Assembly (NCBI RefSeq): GCF_030272615.1
Contig: NC_081414.1
Location: forward strand, 768,750,153 to 768,814,152
Length of the DNA stretch: 64,000 nucleotides
From: Cryptomeria japonica
Lineage: Eukaryota; Streptophyta; Pinopsida; Cupressales; Cupressaceae
Reading direction: 5' to 3'
The position numbers and the translations under genes were made by a program. Under the pieces are notes generated by a model, which was given only the letters and a program-made list of their open reading frames with translations, was not told where the DNA came from and searched no databases. Positions within the stretch are counted from its first letter, which is position 1, and each line of letters begins with the position of its first letter. Of the stretch, positions 33,620 through 46,112 are shown in pieces.

Positions 33620-35009
33620 CACAGAGGACAACAAAGGAGGGTCTAGGCATCCAAAATAGAGGTCCTACAATTTCTACCAAAAATCTGCTAATCCATCTAA
33701 TAAATCTATTCCCAAATCAATTCTGAAAGAATGTAAAGAAAGTTATTGGACTCAAACCAAAATAAATGATTTTTGGACTATGAGGAAGAATCTCGGTGAA
33801 CCAAAGACCAGTGCAAAATTTGAGTCCATCGACGAGGATGAAGAGTTTAGCAAATTGTGGAATATGGAGCATCCCACAACAACATATGAAAGGAGTGAAG
33901 ATGATGATGAGTATGAGGTTGAGCCCACTCCAACAACTACTTCAGTCCCTAAAATATTAGGTGGAGTCAATGAGTCCATGAAATAAAAATATAGAAAAGG
34001 GGCAAACATTATGGAAAAAATGGGTTTTGAAGGTGGTGGTCTAGGTCCTAGAGGAGAAGGCATTTGGTATCCACTTGAGGTACAACTTCCATCAAATTCA
34101 AAATCAAAAGCTCCTGTTAAACTAGTCATTCGACTTGATTCTTCAGATTCATCACGGAAAGGTACTACTCATTACCCTCAGGGTCCACCTGCATTTGTTT
34201 CAGGTTCAAATCCACAACCACCACCACATCATGGTGTTCCCATTGGTGGTGAATCAGGTGCCACTGCCACTAGTGGGGAATCTAGGGATAATATTCCTAT
34301 TAGTGTTCAGTCAAGTGCCACTGCGATTGGTGGGATTGATATGGGTACTACTACTGATACTAGTTTTCTTGGTGTTGGACAAGGGCAACAACAAAATATC
34401 TCTCGCAAGAGGCTACTAGTGGTAGATACTCATACTATTCAAGATCCTATATCAAGTGCCATAGACACTACAAATCTATCATTTCCAGCTTTACATCACA
34501 CACGTCAAAAGATTATAAAAACTACACATGAAAGTGACAGTGGGACAAGATCAAGAATGGTTGTTGGTAATCCTAGTAATGCAATAGTTAAAACCACAGA
34601 CATAAGTGGAACTGGAGCCTCTATTATTCCTATTTCACCTTTCAAACATTCAATTGCTTCAGCAAGGCCAGATTTTCAATTTCGTGATTACTATGAAAAA
34701 TTTGAACACAACAAATGCAAATAAATAAAAAATAGAGCATTTCATAGGGTTGCCCTGACTGAAGTTTTAGACGAATAGCCTGCAAGGAATAGGGTATTTC
34801 CAACATATGACCCACACAAAGATATGATGGAGTTCATGGTTGTTATGCCCCCAACTAAAGATAAAAATCCACCACACAGCCAAATAGATCCCTTTGAATT
34901 TCAAGTTAGCACCCTCCAAATGGATTTTTCCAAAGTACATAATGTGGACAAAATTAGTGTGTCAAAAAGGACTAAAGAAGTGGTTTACACTTCACTGCTA
35001 AAGGTGTAG
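33620..35009 (+). pseudogene. Middle part of the unknown protein with G-patch motif
   Basis: Starts RSYNFYQKSANPSNKS, then an acidic region (DEDEEFSKLW, SEDDDEYEVEPTP). A G-patch follows at 34011-34080 (MEKMGFEGGGLGPRGEGIWYP), with the glycines and aromatic residues of the family in place. G-patch segments bind RNA or activate DEAH helicases; they also occur in some retroviral proteases. A Ser/Thr/Pro/Gly-rich, probably disordered stretch fills 34140-34640, and FPTYDPHKDMMEFMVVMP lies beyond TAA 34722 and TAG 34776. All stops are TAA or TAG at likely Gln positions. The RNA-related role is an inference from the motif only. Confidence 0.55.
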
Positions 35010-36087
35010 AGAGAAACAAATAGAAAATTTACAGGCAGACCTGGCAAATGAAAAAATCAAAGAGGAAAGAAGAAAATAACAAGTGCAATGATTTACAAAA
35101 AAGGATAAAAAATTTGGGCTCTGCAGTAGAAATTGTAGAGCAGGAAAAGATGGATGCAAAATTCAAGGACCTTAGAGAAAACTCGGCTAAAAGAAGTAAA
35201 AAAATTGATGAGGAAAGAGCTAGTATTCATAAATTATACAAAAGTTATGAGTCTACTGCTGCCAAAATAAGAAAAATACAGGACCTATTGGATCATGAGA
35301 AGGAAAAAGAAAAACATTTGGAAGAGGAAGTAGAGGAAGAAACAAAAAAATGTGCACAAATGAAAGAAGACCTGCACAATGTAAATGATAAAATTAAAAC
35401 TTTGGAGGATAGATTGAAAGATAATATGAAAAATACAACAAAGTATATACAAGAAAACATTTGGGGGCAAATAATGCAGAGGAGTGACAAGTTGTGTGAA
35501 TGGTTTGAATTGAATGAAAGTCTGAGATTAATTTATATGAAAATCAAAGGGCACATTGAGAAGAGCATACCTGTTTATTCAAAAGAGGATATGGCAAAAC
35601 AGATTCTGCAAGTAGTCTACAGTACCAATAACAGCTAGTTGGCATCCAAGGGAATTAACAGCCACATTGATGCCACAGTTAAGACGTCATCTATCCTTCA
35701 AAAATGCCAAAAACTAAGGGAAACATTAGAAGTTATGGATAAATCTGGCAAAAAGATATTGAAGCTGCAAGAAAAGACAAATACTTTGATTAAACTTCGT
35801 TTGCCTAAGACCGTTGACCCATCAAATAAATTCATTGGAAAATAAATCTTACAAAAAAAGCATGGAGATAAAAATGAAGTCTGATTTAGACTTGCTTCCT
35901 AAGAACACAACTCCCCAAAGCTTTCTAGAATTCATCCAACCATTTACAACTCCAAATGCGGTATTGGGTGAAACTGTGATGTCAAGTCACTCTTCTAAAT
36001 ATGGATTGTTGACGAAGTTGCAGTTGACTTTCCATAGTTTAAAGAATATTAATCTTCCATCAGACGAAGAGTGGAGCACGCTGTAAA
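35010..36087 (+). pseudogene. Coiled-coil C-terminal part of the unknown protein
   Basis: The frame from 35048 is a long charged heptad-type coiled coil (LGSAVEIVEQEKMD, DLLDHEKEKEKHLEEE, DKIKTLEDRLKDNMKN) for about 130 residues. Less charged sequence follows (LCEWFELNESLRLIYMKIKG). TAG 35636-35638 interrupts it and the frame resumes with SHIDATVKTSSILQKCQKL to 35845. The last 90 codons (35814-36086) are in another frame and end SDEEWSTL. At least two frameshifts separate this part from the G-patch part. No nuclear signal or DNA-binding motif is certain. Confidence 0.55.
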
Positions 36088-36120
36088 CACTGGCACAAAA
36101 ATCTTAAGAATCATAGTATG

Positions 36121-37391
36121 TGTTGGGTCTCAAATCAACAGATTGGATAGGTTCTAAGGAAATGCCAACTCCTATGATCAAACCCTCCAATTGACTTGGC
36201 CAACTTATAGAGTGAACCTATTTGGTTACTAACTCTCTCACTTTAGGCTCTGCAGGACCTAGGCGGGTATACCTACTCACTAGTTGTTCCTTCAACCAAT
36301 GTTTTTTATAGCAGATTTAGTGTCTTAATCTGATATCTCCTAGTCTCAAAATGGCATAAGTTTCTTAAATAGACTGATTTCAGATGTGTGTATTGATCTA
36401 TGTATCTTACAAAAGTATATATATTACACTTTGGCTAAATTACCTACTATACCTACTCTACTAATCCTAATGCTTAAAATTAAAGGGTAACTGGTATGGT
36501 TAAAGGGTTTGTTTACAAATGATCAGTGCCTTTCCTCTTATTTGGGCTACAGAGTCTTATATTTTGTCAGGACTTATTGTGTAAATTTATGAGACAGTTT
36601 TTAAACCCACCCCTCTCGGCGAGTCTGTCAGTTACTGTTTCTTATGAGCTCTACTTCAATGTCTATATTGTAAACCGCTTGAATGAATTTAACCCTAATT
36701 TTAAGAGACCATCCAAGGAAGAAATACATGGAACAATTACAATTCACAAGTAAATCTTTTTTTATCCAAATCTACAATATGAAACACAAAATTTCACTGG
36801 AAGAACACAATAACCTTATCTCCTTTAGATAATATCACAAGCAACTGCCTTCTAAAAACATGTTAACTCTCAACACATATGAGAAAGAAAATGCAACTGG
36901 TTATTTCTGATAAAAAGTTTAAAAGTACAAAATTGCCTCCACCTCTTGTATCTCTATTCTCCCTCTTCTCTCTTTACATTTTACATCACACATATATATG
37001 TGTTTGAATGGTTTTCATACCCCTTTGGGTGAAAAGACACCCCCCTTTTAAATAAAAATAATTCCAAATCCCGAAATTGCCTTAGTTTATGTAATTAATT
37101 GTCACTTTACAAGTTGTTTAGGCATATTAGAGGTATTTTAAGGCTATTTTATGGGTATATAATGGATAAATGGTCTTTAAATGATGTAAATACCCCCTTT
37201 GGTGCTTCACACTCCATTTTTTATGCCCATTATTGTGTTTATGTTATGGTTTCATATTGTGCAACAAATATAAAATATATTACTTGTACCTATTCAATAT
37301 ATATATATATGTATATATATATTTAGAATTTTTCTTGCTCCTTGTCTTGGAATTTGGAATTCTAAAAATTGCAAATTTTAGGGTTCCAACA
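36121..37391 (+). repeat. Solo LTR, 1271 bp, perfect target duplication
   Basis: TGTTGGGTCTC...GGGTTCCAACA with inverted ends TGTTGG/CCAACA. It is flanked by GTATG on both sides (36116-36120, 37392-37396). It has no coding frame and no internal domain, so this is an LTR left after recombination. CTCTGCAGGACCTAGGCGGG near 36247 and the AAATGATCAGTGCC part near 36515 recur in the insertion at 39738-43011, so both belong to related families. Confidence 0.85.
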
Positions 37392-37396
37392 GTATG

Positions 37397-38234
37397 TATT
37401 GCACAGTTTTTTGCTTTTACTCTTAATTTCAATGTTTTATGTTTTTTTCTATTTTGAATTTGGCATCGCTTGAAATAACTATGTTTCATGAATAGGAAAA
37501 AACCAACACTCTCTATTGCTAAATTGCTAATCCAGCCTATGAATCTATGATGCACAGTGCAAAACTTCAGCCTGTAGATTTGTATTCTCAAATTCTCCCA
37601 AGTTTTAACATTTCTACATTTCTCTATTTCTGATTACTAGGTTTTGGGCACTGCTATTATCTATATTTAATTTTTCATGGCTTGAATTAATATTTAATTT
37701 TGAACTCTGTTTTTTGAACAAGAGATATTAGACATGTAGCAGTTGTTAAATTGTTAATCTGGCCTGTGATGGCCATGTAAATTTGTGTTGAGTTTGTGAT
37801 TTTGATGTTGAGTCTTCACATGTTACAATTTGACCTGACGCTGTTGTTGGTCCCTTGTTTCTATAAAAGGGAATTCAGGGCCATTTGCAAAGGGTTTTGA
37901 AACTTTGTATTGACTTTTGCATGGAAAATCACACAGAGTGGTGTATTGAATGAATTGTATCATATGGCTATATTTTGAAAGAATTAATGAAAATCTAAGT
38001 TCTCAAACATGTCTAAATAAACATCTCTGTATCAATAAACACATTATGGTCTTTTATTATGCTATTTTAAATCTGGAAATAGAAAGTTGAAAAATACAAT
38101 TACAAATCAATATTAAATTCTAATTGTAAATAGTTAACAGACTCATAAAATATCATCAAGTTATCAACCATAATAATATGATTTTGTAATATGAATGATG
38201 AGATACAGTAATAAGATTAATAAATACCAATCTC
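37397..38234. other. Non-coding spacer
   Basis: A+T-rich. No coding frame, repeat ends or RNA gene were recognised. It joins the 3' flank of the 32-36 kb pseudogene to the end of the hAT transposase. Confidence 0.5.
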
Positions 38235-39737
38235 TTACAGTTTCCATTCATCCTCATCGAATTCAGAGCTTTCTTGATTCTTGTATATGTTTTCTTCACT
38301 CTGAGTCTGCATACCTTCATTGAATTGCATCTCAATGCTACCAGTAGGTCTAGTACATGAGTCAATAGTCCCACTGGCACTTTGGTTTGAAGTGTTTCCC
38401 AAACCTCTTCTTTCACATTTGGACCTCCAGATTTGCAGTGCCCTATCGTAAGGAAAAGTGTGGACATCATACCTAGATGTATAGAGCCTCAAGCAATTTT
38501 CCAAATTTTTGTCTAGTTTGTTTCTTAGCTTTGATTTTAGGAACCCCAAAGCACTGAAAATCTCTCATCTTCCACCGAACCCATTATCATGGTAAGACAT
38601 AAATTAACAAGCTTCAAATATTATGGCATTGAATCATGCAACATTGCATTCTCAGCTATATATTTCCAAAGCCTTGTTACGGATCCCTCTTCACAAGGGT
38701 TCTCCATTGTGCCATATTGTTCTCTCATAGTGTATGTAAAATGAGATGATTTCTCTCTAAGATGAGTTTCTTCTAATATTCCATTTATAGTTACTCCATT
38801 TAATTCTCTAGATATGCAAAATTGTTTTATCAAAGTCAGTAGCTTACTTCAAAAATCAGCTGCACTATTGAGGCTCCAATATTGAGGAAACATAATAGAC
38901 ATGGCTTCGAGTAGGTTGTCAGGAGGGAATCTGCTTCTAATTTGTGAGGAAAGATCATAGGCAATTTTCTTCATAGAAATAGTTACAGTCTCAATAATCT
39001 TGTCGAAATCTTCCCTTGTAACTCTTGCTAGTTGCTTCCTAGGGCGCTTTCCTGGTTCCTCAGGGTTGACCGTGGCATAGAAGTGCATTGGTATCCCAAC
39101 TCCTCGTACATTGGCACATACCTCCTCATTTGCACCGATTAGTAAAAAGTTATCAGGATTGTTCAAATCTGTGAGTGTCCGCCACTTAAAAACAAATTCA
39201 TCAGATAGTGTTGGTTGATTTCGATAGAGATTGTCGAGGGTCATGCATGTCATCTTATGCAGCATGGTATATTCTGCAATACATAGAGCTCTTTTTTGGG
39301 AAGCCTTCATAATATTCCTCATTTCCTCTAGCATGGGCAGAAGAGCTACTAAAGTTAAGAGTGTCTCTAGATTACTTAACCTCCGAAGAAGGTCAGGAAA
39401 TTTTGGTTGCTCTGATTCATCGCAAGTTGTGTGAAATAGTCCAATCAAGGATGGATATTCTAAAAAAACTCGATGCGTTGGACCATCCAAAGAGATCCAT
39501 CTGGTATCATTATCCTTAAGAAGCTTCTTCCCATCAGTTATTCCATCAACAAAGTGTTGAAATTCCATAAATTGCTTGGGACTTCAACAGAAGTGTGAGT
39601 AGAGATCTTTGATTAAAATTTCAATTTTTTTACGAAGCATACTTGCTCACAATTCCAAAAGCTAGATTCATTATGTGAGCCATGCAATGAATTGCAGTAA
39701 TGTACAGTGCAAATGAAGTTTCAATCTTTGTACAATG
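38235..39737 (-). pseudogene. hAT-type transposase pseudogene, C-terminal half
   Basis: Continuation of the transposase begun at 44219. Reading from 39737 down: TKIETSFALYITAIHCMAHI and MNLAFGIVSKYAS (catalytic-core region), a frameshift at an A-run near 39637, then FQHFVDGITDGKKLLKDNDT and RW, and a long helical insertion. The hAT dimerisation region follows (NLCLTMIMGSVEDER, FLKSKLRNKLDKNLENCL). Stops: TGA near 39582, TGA 38849, TAA 38621; a frameshift lies near 38545. SVEDER-FS-L is a hallmark of hAT C-termini. The protein would cut and paste its own element, but this copy is dead. Terminal inverted repeats were not found. Confidence 0.8.
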
Positions 39738-42700
39738 TGTTGGTTCCTTTTTATGTTGAACAACAAAATCAACAACCAGTATAATCTGCAACTAAATTTT
39801 GAAAGGTAGCTAACCTCAACTATGATTACAAAAGACAAACTGGACCAACTTAACAAGGATATTTAGTCCTTCTTCTCTTCAGGCTCTGCAAGGCCTAGGG
39901 GGGTTTACCTATGATGCACTTCAAATACAATCTAAATCTCAACTACATTTGAGCTTGAGGTAGGCAGAACCAACTACAACTGCAAACATAAAAGTAAATG
40001 GGTAATTGATTTTTAAATTGATGTTCTGACAATCCTTCAACATTACAATAAATCAGTGCCTTATCCAGGCCACAGAGTCATGCATAAAACTGGAAGAGAA
40101 ATCTCAGATGCAAGCTACTTTCAACACTAAATTTTCATGTATTAATGCATTACATTAATACAATCCTCTACTCTATCACAAACTCATACTTATATATCCA
40201 ATATACACATTCAAAATCATTAAAGCTGGGTTTCAGGATTTAAATCCTTCCTTGAAGAATACCCAAAAGACAAACATTACACACTCAAAGAAGACTGGAA
40301 GAGATAAATCCAAATTATCCTTAATAAGATGAAACTGTATAAATTCAAATGGTATTTTGGAGACAATTTTGTGGAAACACACACATTCCTTGCATATATG
40401 TAAACTTGCAAACTATAAAAAAGCCTACAATAAAGAGAACATTGGAAACCCAAAACAAACACACTGTCATTTGCAAAAAATGAAAAATGTCATCAGTGGA
40501 ACCTGCAATTTCATATTTCTCCCTTGGAGAAATTTTCCAAAAAAACTGGGAACCCTTACAAATGACAAGAACTGAGAATATGAAGAAGAGGGAAAAGATC
40601 ATATTTGCATCCCAAATCGCTAAGTGTCCTCTTTCCCCAACTGAAAAATTCTTTGCATCATTCCCCATGGAGACTGCTCTCAAAATATTTGGCATGTGTT
40701 GAAACTAATTGCAGAAATAAATTCATTGCTCTAAGAGCTTTCCAACGAGATATAATACTTGTATATTTGGGTAAAAAATAACCCCTCAACCATTAACCTC
40801 TCGGATGCAGCCAAGCACAACCCGTCATTTAAAGTTTGAATTTTCCACTATAGTCTGAACTGTACATTTAAATTTGATTTTTTCATTTTGCGCCCCACCA
40901 CGTGTCTTCTTCTGGTTTGCTTGCGGATCCACCTGGGTGCCACCTAACCTACCACCGAACCCACCACTGGACCTTGGCTCTTCTTTCTCGCTGGATCGCG
41001 ATGGGTAGCTGTCAAGCTATTTCTCATTGCGGATCAGCGACCACCGTCGATCTTCCTCGGACTTGTCACTTCTTTAACACACCTGAGTTGCTCCCTTCTG
41101 TGGGGCCCACCATTCAGTCGCTAGGTCGCGATGGGTAACTATCATGCAACTTCCCATTGCGGATCAACGACACTCGTTAGATCATCTCCAACTTACTCAA
41201 CCTTTAATCTCCATTTCTGTCGCAAAATTTGGTTTCCTCACGATGCGTGTGTGTGCGTGGGGTCCATTGGGTCACCAAGCAGCCTCTTGTCAAAAGCCTT
41301 TAAGCTTTAGACACTAAAGATATATGTGGCTTTATATTTAAATACAAAAAATTTCCTCTCCACTACCAATATGGGATAAATGTTTTATGCCTGGCACTTG
41401 CATTTGCTGAAACTTTTCATAATCTTTACAAACCCCACGCATGGAGGATGCTGGCAATACACCTGGCAACTACATTTGCTTGAGTTTTTTAAGCCTTTAT
41501 CCATAGCATGCCTTTCTGCAGGGAGAATGCTGGAGAGGGAATAGTATGGTTCTCGTTGCATCACAAGCAAAATGCAATCACAAAGATAACTGAAATCGAA
41601 CCAATGGGACAAATGCTAGACAAGGTAATGTCCTCCAGGCAAAATAACTCGAAACCGCTCTGCAAAATGACTCGACAACTACCTTTGCTTGAACAGAGGA
41701 GCCTCTATTAAGCACGATCCATCCCCAGGCTACCCTTGATCTAAAATGAGGTCATCATAATATACTCTTAATTGCGATGCCAACATTGCCCTTTTAATGT
41801 TGCAACTTAACACTTATCCCAAACTCCACAAATCTCTTATTGTCAATGATATAAATGCCACTCCTTTGAAAAACTTTCAAGTATCTTGAATATGCCTCTG
41901 GAGTTGATTTGCACCATTATCGGATCATTAAACTGAATTTTGCAACTCACTGGCAATTGTGCCACATTTTTGCATTTAAACCCAAAGATGCATTTCAAAA
42001 ACTGGTCAGAACACATTTTTGTACCTCGCCCACTGAAAGACATATTGTTTGATATACTGGCATTCACTCTGCAAAACCATTTCTCATGATGAATCTCGGG
42101 TGAAGAAATATTAATGGTCAAAGATGACCATTTCTCATTTTTTGAACTTGCACAAAGAGAAACTGAAGAAATTGCTTTCAAACGTGGCTTCGCAAGTAGG
42201 TCAAATGGATTGATCGGGGCTCCAAAATGCAGATGGAAGTTGTCTTATATGTCCACAACACAGGGAAACAATAATTTCTTCATGACACTCAACTAGGTCA
42301 AAGATTTTAATGCTCAAAGTTGACCATTTAGCCTTTCTGAGAAGAACATAACTTGCAGATTTTCAAAATTTGCAAAAGAAATGGCTTTAGAAAACTGATC
42401 AAACGGATTGGTAGGATCTTCAAACTAGAAACATAGCTTGTATTTCATACTAGCAGTACCCTAGAATGAATATCCTGATATGACATTTATTTGGGCATCT
42501 TTTACACATATGCAAAGTGGTGCTCTGACTAGCTGTTGAAACAAGGACTTATGCAAGCAACACAAACTGCAAATGGATTGGGCTTACCAAAATGAGCAAA
42601 TGGATTCATAGGGACTTAAAATTTGGCATGTAGACTCACCTATATGCATACAATTCAATGCACTTTGAATTTCAACATGACGATCAACTGGTCATAAAAT

Positions 42701-43011
42701 GCAAAGCCTCAAAGTAAGCCACTTGATAAAAGCTGCATTTGCACTTACGAACAACTTTCAGTCCACCCCTTGAAATGGGTACTTGATAAACTGATCTAAA
42801 CTGAAATCTGAAAGTTGTAGAACACTGCATAGGCTAAATGAAAGGCGTACAATAAGATTCCAAGGCTTTACATCTTGATAATCAACTGGCTCCATTTCAC
42901 CCATCTTCAAACTAGGCCATTGAAGTCGAGATTTTAAGTGCTATTTGAAAGTGCAAGAGCAAAATTTTGAAATGGGCCTCTCAAATTCACTCAAATTTAT
43001 GAGTCCCAACA
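39738..43011 (+). mobile_element. LTR-like insertion (3.27 kb) splitting the hAT transposase
   Basis: Starts TGTTGGTTCC and ends GAGTCCCAACA (TGTTGG/CCAACA). Flanks are CAATG and CAACT, a weak target duplication. The hAT frame reads GHRNDSC before it and TKIETSF after it, which proves the insertion. It shares CTCTGCAAGGCCTAGGGGGG with the solo LTR at 36121 but is much longer. It has no coding domain. It contains a G+C-richer part (40860-41330) with a duplicated GGATCGCGATGGGTA-type segment (about 40995 and 41120) and a further duplication near 41390-41530. It is either a very large solo LTR or a non-autonomous element. Confidence 0.65.
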
Positions 43012-44219
43012 CAACTATCATTCCTGTGACCTTGCATTATTGAAGCTCCATCTGCTTCAACATATAGCAGTTTTTTGGCAGTCGTCATGTCATCCATACC
43101 TCCATATTCAATTAAACTTCTCTTTACTAATTGAAATAAATTTTCTGCTGTCACACTCTCCTTCATTTTAGCAAAAAATAGTAGATGAGGTTGGTAGGCA
43201 TGATTTTGTATAGTATAAACATGCATGCATACCCATTAAGTATTGCCTACTGCCGTAACTTCGTCTAAAGAAAATGCAATAAAGTTTGAATCTCTTATTT
43301 TTTCCTTTACATCTTCTTTTTCAACCTCAGCAAGACAACTTGCCCATTCCCATCCAATGTTTACTGACCAGTGTCTATTAGGATAGGTAGGAACTTTCAA
43401 AAAGTGTAATAAACCACTAATTGATGGGAAATTTGTCATAGCACGCCCTCTGCTCAAAATATTAAAAACAACTCTTAACTGAACAACTTTTCCCAGTTGT
43501 TCTATTTGCATTGCTTTTCCAAAACTAGCTTCATTAGAACCTTTAACTTTAGCAGACTTCATCTGTATTTTCTCATGAAAATAATACTCTTCGACATTCC
43601 TCACATGCTTACATTCCTCTGTTTTCCATCTTATCACTGATTTTTCAACTCCATCTATCATTTATTTTTCATAAACTTTACCCATATGTTTTTCTATGGT
43701 GTCAAATTTTAGCTGCAACCTAATTTCCTTGTTATGTTTCCAAGTGAAAATCTTACAACTATATTCTATTGGAGGCTCGCCTTCAATTGGATTCTCCACT
43801 GGTTCAATGAATGGATACTTTGATGCCCAATTAATTTGAAAATTCTTCACTGACATATCCCACTCCCAATCCTTTTTTGATTGTGGTTCATCCTTTTTTG
43901 ATCTGGCTTTTCTTTTCCCATTCTGTGCATTATCATCAATGGCATTATCACCCCAGTCTATTATATCATTCTGACTAACTTGGGTATCTACCAGATAATC
44001 TTCTTCAAGATCATCCCGATCTGAGATAACAAGTTCATCGCCGTCTTCAACATGCGGTGTAGGTTGTGAATTTTGTACTTGTACTTGTGATGATGTACCT
44101 TCTTGATTTTCACCACAATCTTTTCCAAAGCTAAAGTACGAAGACAACATTCTTATTTTTGTTGGCCTCTCATGGCCTTCCCCACATTTAGGTTTTCTAC
44201 CCTTCTTCCTGTTCGACAT
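43012..44219 (-). pseudogene. hAT-type transposase pseudogene, N-terminal half
   Basis: Starts at ATG 44217-44219 (MSNRKKGRKPKCGEG), followed by an acidic, low-complexity segment and a short zinc-finger-like block ending LKFDTIEKHMGKVYEK. The catalytic core begins with HWSVNIGWEWASCLAEVEKE, NFIAFSLDEVTAV (first acidic residue), MHVYTIQNHAYQPHLLFF and LLYVEADGASIMQGHRND (second acidic residue). It is one frame broken by TAA 43662-43664 and TAA 43236-43238. It is cut at 43012 by the LTR-like insertion. A further ATG lies 51 bases upstream (44270) in the same frame, but the stretch it adds is hydrophobic and atypical. Confidence 0.8.
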
Positions 44220-44279
44220 CTCCAATGAAATAAAGGCTGCCAAAAAAATATCAATTTGTTGAAGAAGCAATAATAGACT

Positions 44280-45770
44280 ATAAAGTATAATATATGTTTC
44301 ATTGGCCCTATGATCTACAATCTAGATGTCTGAGGTTTGAATGTCCCAGCTGACCACTTGGCACTGATGACTGAATAAAAATGAACTCAATAGTGCAAAC
44401 AAATATAGATAAATTCAGAATAATATTATAACACCTCAAAAATATGATCGCTCACCTTTAGGTCACTAACAGTCACCAATGCAGTCAACAACAATGATTT
44501 TCCTTGGTCTGAAACTTCACTATTGATCATAATTCAGAGCCTAGAACCCACTAGATTGTGTAGAGATAGATCTGATCTTTGCATGTATTTATACCAATCC
44601 TTATATGGTGAATTCCGTGGGAATTTTATATGGTATATAAATATTTGGTGAATGGAGACACGCGTCAGCAAAATGTCGGGTGAATTGGGTCCTTCTAGCT
44701 AACAAATCTTCATATGCCTATAGGTGAATTATGTTCGTCTATGAAGGCAACCTCAGAGAGTGTAGGCGAAAAAATTAAATTTACTGTGTGTCCATCATAT
44801 ATTGTATTAGCGAAATCCTCGCATAGAAATATTTAATTACATAAAACATATGGCAATTGGGCCATGAATTTGATGGAAATTGATAATGTTCTAGTAACAT
44901 GGCCACCCCCAGTCGGTAAAAAAAATTTGCCTTTTCCTAGGTCGCCAACGTAAAAAATTCGCCATTGGCGAATATTTGCCACTAAAGTAATCTCTGGATC
45001 TATCCAAACCTTGCAGCAAGAGTAAACACAATGAAAGCAAGACAAGATGGTGGAGACAATGCAAAACTGAATGAATTAGATCATGAAAACTGATTACAAA
45101 TGGTTGGTAACATCTGGACTACAAGATTCAGCTCACTAGCTTGCTACATACATGCTCAATTACAGAATCAGTCAACTCCAGACCTCTAAATCTTAAGATA
45201 TATTTTCTATATTCTCTGGAATTAATTATGATGCTTAATTACATTGATTTATATGCTCAAGAGAGATCTACGATGGCCCAAGAGGGATCAAATACCGAAG
45301 AACAAGATCAAATGTGGTTTAGGTCGGCCTCTGCCAAAGAGAATCCTCCAAAAAATCCAAAGGATGAAGTGTGGATCAAAGGGAAGGTCGGCCACATGCC
45401 AAGGAACATTGAAATCAACAAAATGAATCTCTGCAAGCTACATAAAGGATCTACAAGATTCGCCAATAGAAAATAGGTCCAAGCAGTTCTAGTGTTCTAA
45501 GCTAGAAAGTTGTCTCAGAATCCGGAAGCGATAACTTGTCGAAAAAAGATCCAAACGTCCCATGGTTCAAAAATAAGGAAGATAATCATGTTTACAATAA
45601 AAATCTAGCTTCGCCAGATCCGGTGAGAAAATGCAAGAAATAAATGCTGAAGGAAATGTTGAAACTGCAAAATAGAAAACAAACTGAAAAAAAATGTTTT
45701 TGGTTGATGCAAGATTGCCTAGAATCGGGGATGCTCCTGCATCAATTCAATTTAATTTCGTGTTAAATGT
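44280..45770. other. Non-coding stretch without recognised genes
   Basis: A hairpin TTCGCCATTGGCGAA lies near 44960. An open frame of 111 codons (45141-45476: MAQEGSNTEEQDQMWF, KGKVGHMPRNIEINKMNL) has no family motif and is probably chance or debris. Confidence 0.35.
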
Positions 45771-45776
45771 CATATT

Positions 45777-46112
45777 ATGATTAATTTAGATGATGATATG
45801 GATGATGATAATAATGTTTTTCATGCTAATAATGTTGATCCTAATGATTCTGATGATATATATGAGGTTGTTGATATTAAGCATGAACTATCTTCACACT
45901 TTTCAAAAGCATTAATCCTAGCTCCTAGTGACAAACAAAGTGACGCATCATTAGAGAATGGTCCTTGTTTGGAATTTGCAGTAGCTCCATCTACCATGCT
46001 CAATGTTACTACTCTTGCATCTTTTCCACCATCCCTAAATGATGTTAAGAAAGATTGGGAGAAAGATTATTTGATTGACTATTTTCTTGTATGTAATGTG
46101 TTTCCCATGTGA
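45777..46112 (+). CDS. Acidic 111-codon open frame, probable retroelement debris
   Basis: Begins with an Asp-rich stretch (MINLDDDMDDDNNVF), then VDIKHELSSHFSKALILAPS, SDASLENGPCLEFAVAPS and a C-terminal KDYLIDYFLVCNVFPM. It has no motif of a known enzyme. The sequences around it (46113-48026) look like the non-coding 3' part of an LTR element, so it may be a fragment of a gypsy polyprotein linker. I cannot name a function. Confidence 0.3.
   Translation: MINLDDDMDDDNNVFHANNVDPNDSDDIYEVVDIKHELSSHFSKALILAPSDKQSDASLENGPCLEFAVAPSTMLNVTTLASFPPSLNDVKKDWEKDYLIDYFLVCNVFPM

Larger units (their letters stand above)
32064..36087 (+). pseudogene. Intronless 4-kb gene-like pseudogene: N-terminal domain, G-patch, coiled coil
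   Basis: One protein-like reading runs about 4 kb without introns. An ATG at 32064 begins MGKTGSSSSTRSQVKK; an A-run at 32104-32111 then shifts the frame, and 381 intact codons follow (to 33258). The same frame continues past TAG 33256, 33289, 33295, 33412, 33529 and TAA 33595. After a shift near 33620 it runs with TAG 33657, TAA 33984, TAA 34722, TAG 34776 and TAG 35007. After shifts near 35010-35065 it is a coiled coil with TAG 35636, and a last frame ends at 36086. Of 12 in-frame stops nine are TAG, three TAA, none TGA. I do not recognise the family. It is flanked by the chromovirus (5') and a solo LTR (3'). Confidence 0.65.

Noticed and set aside
34135-34419. 94-codon His/Val/Leu-rich frame overlapping the G-patch protein
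   Set aside because: Shadow frame of the Ser/Thr/Pro-rich region.
37099-37591. Hydrophobic small frames around 37.1-37.6 kb
   Set aside because: A/T-run translations spanning the solo LTR end; no conserved motif.
44950-44975. TTCGCCATTGGCGAA palindrome as an inverted-repeat transposon end
   Set aside because: No partner repeat or target duplication found; isolated hairpin.
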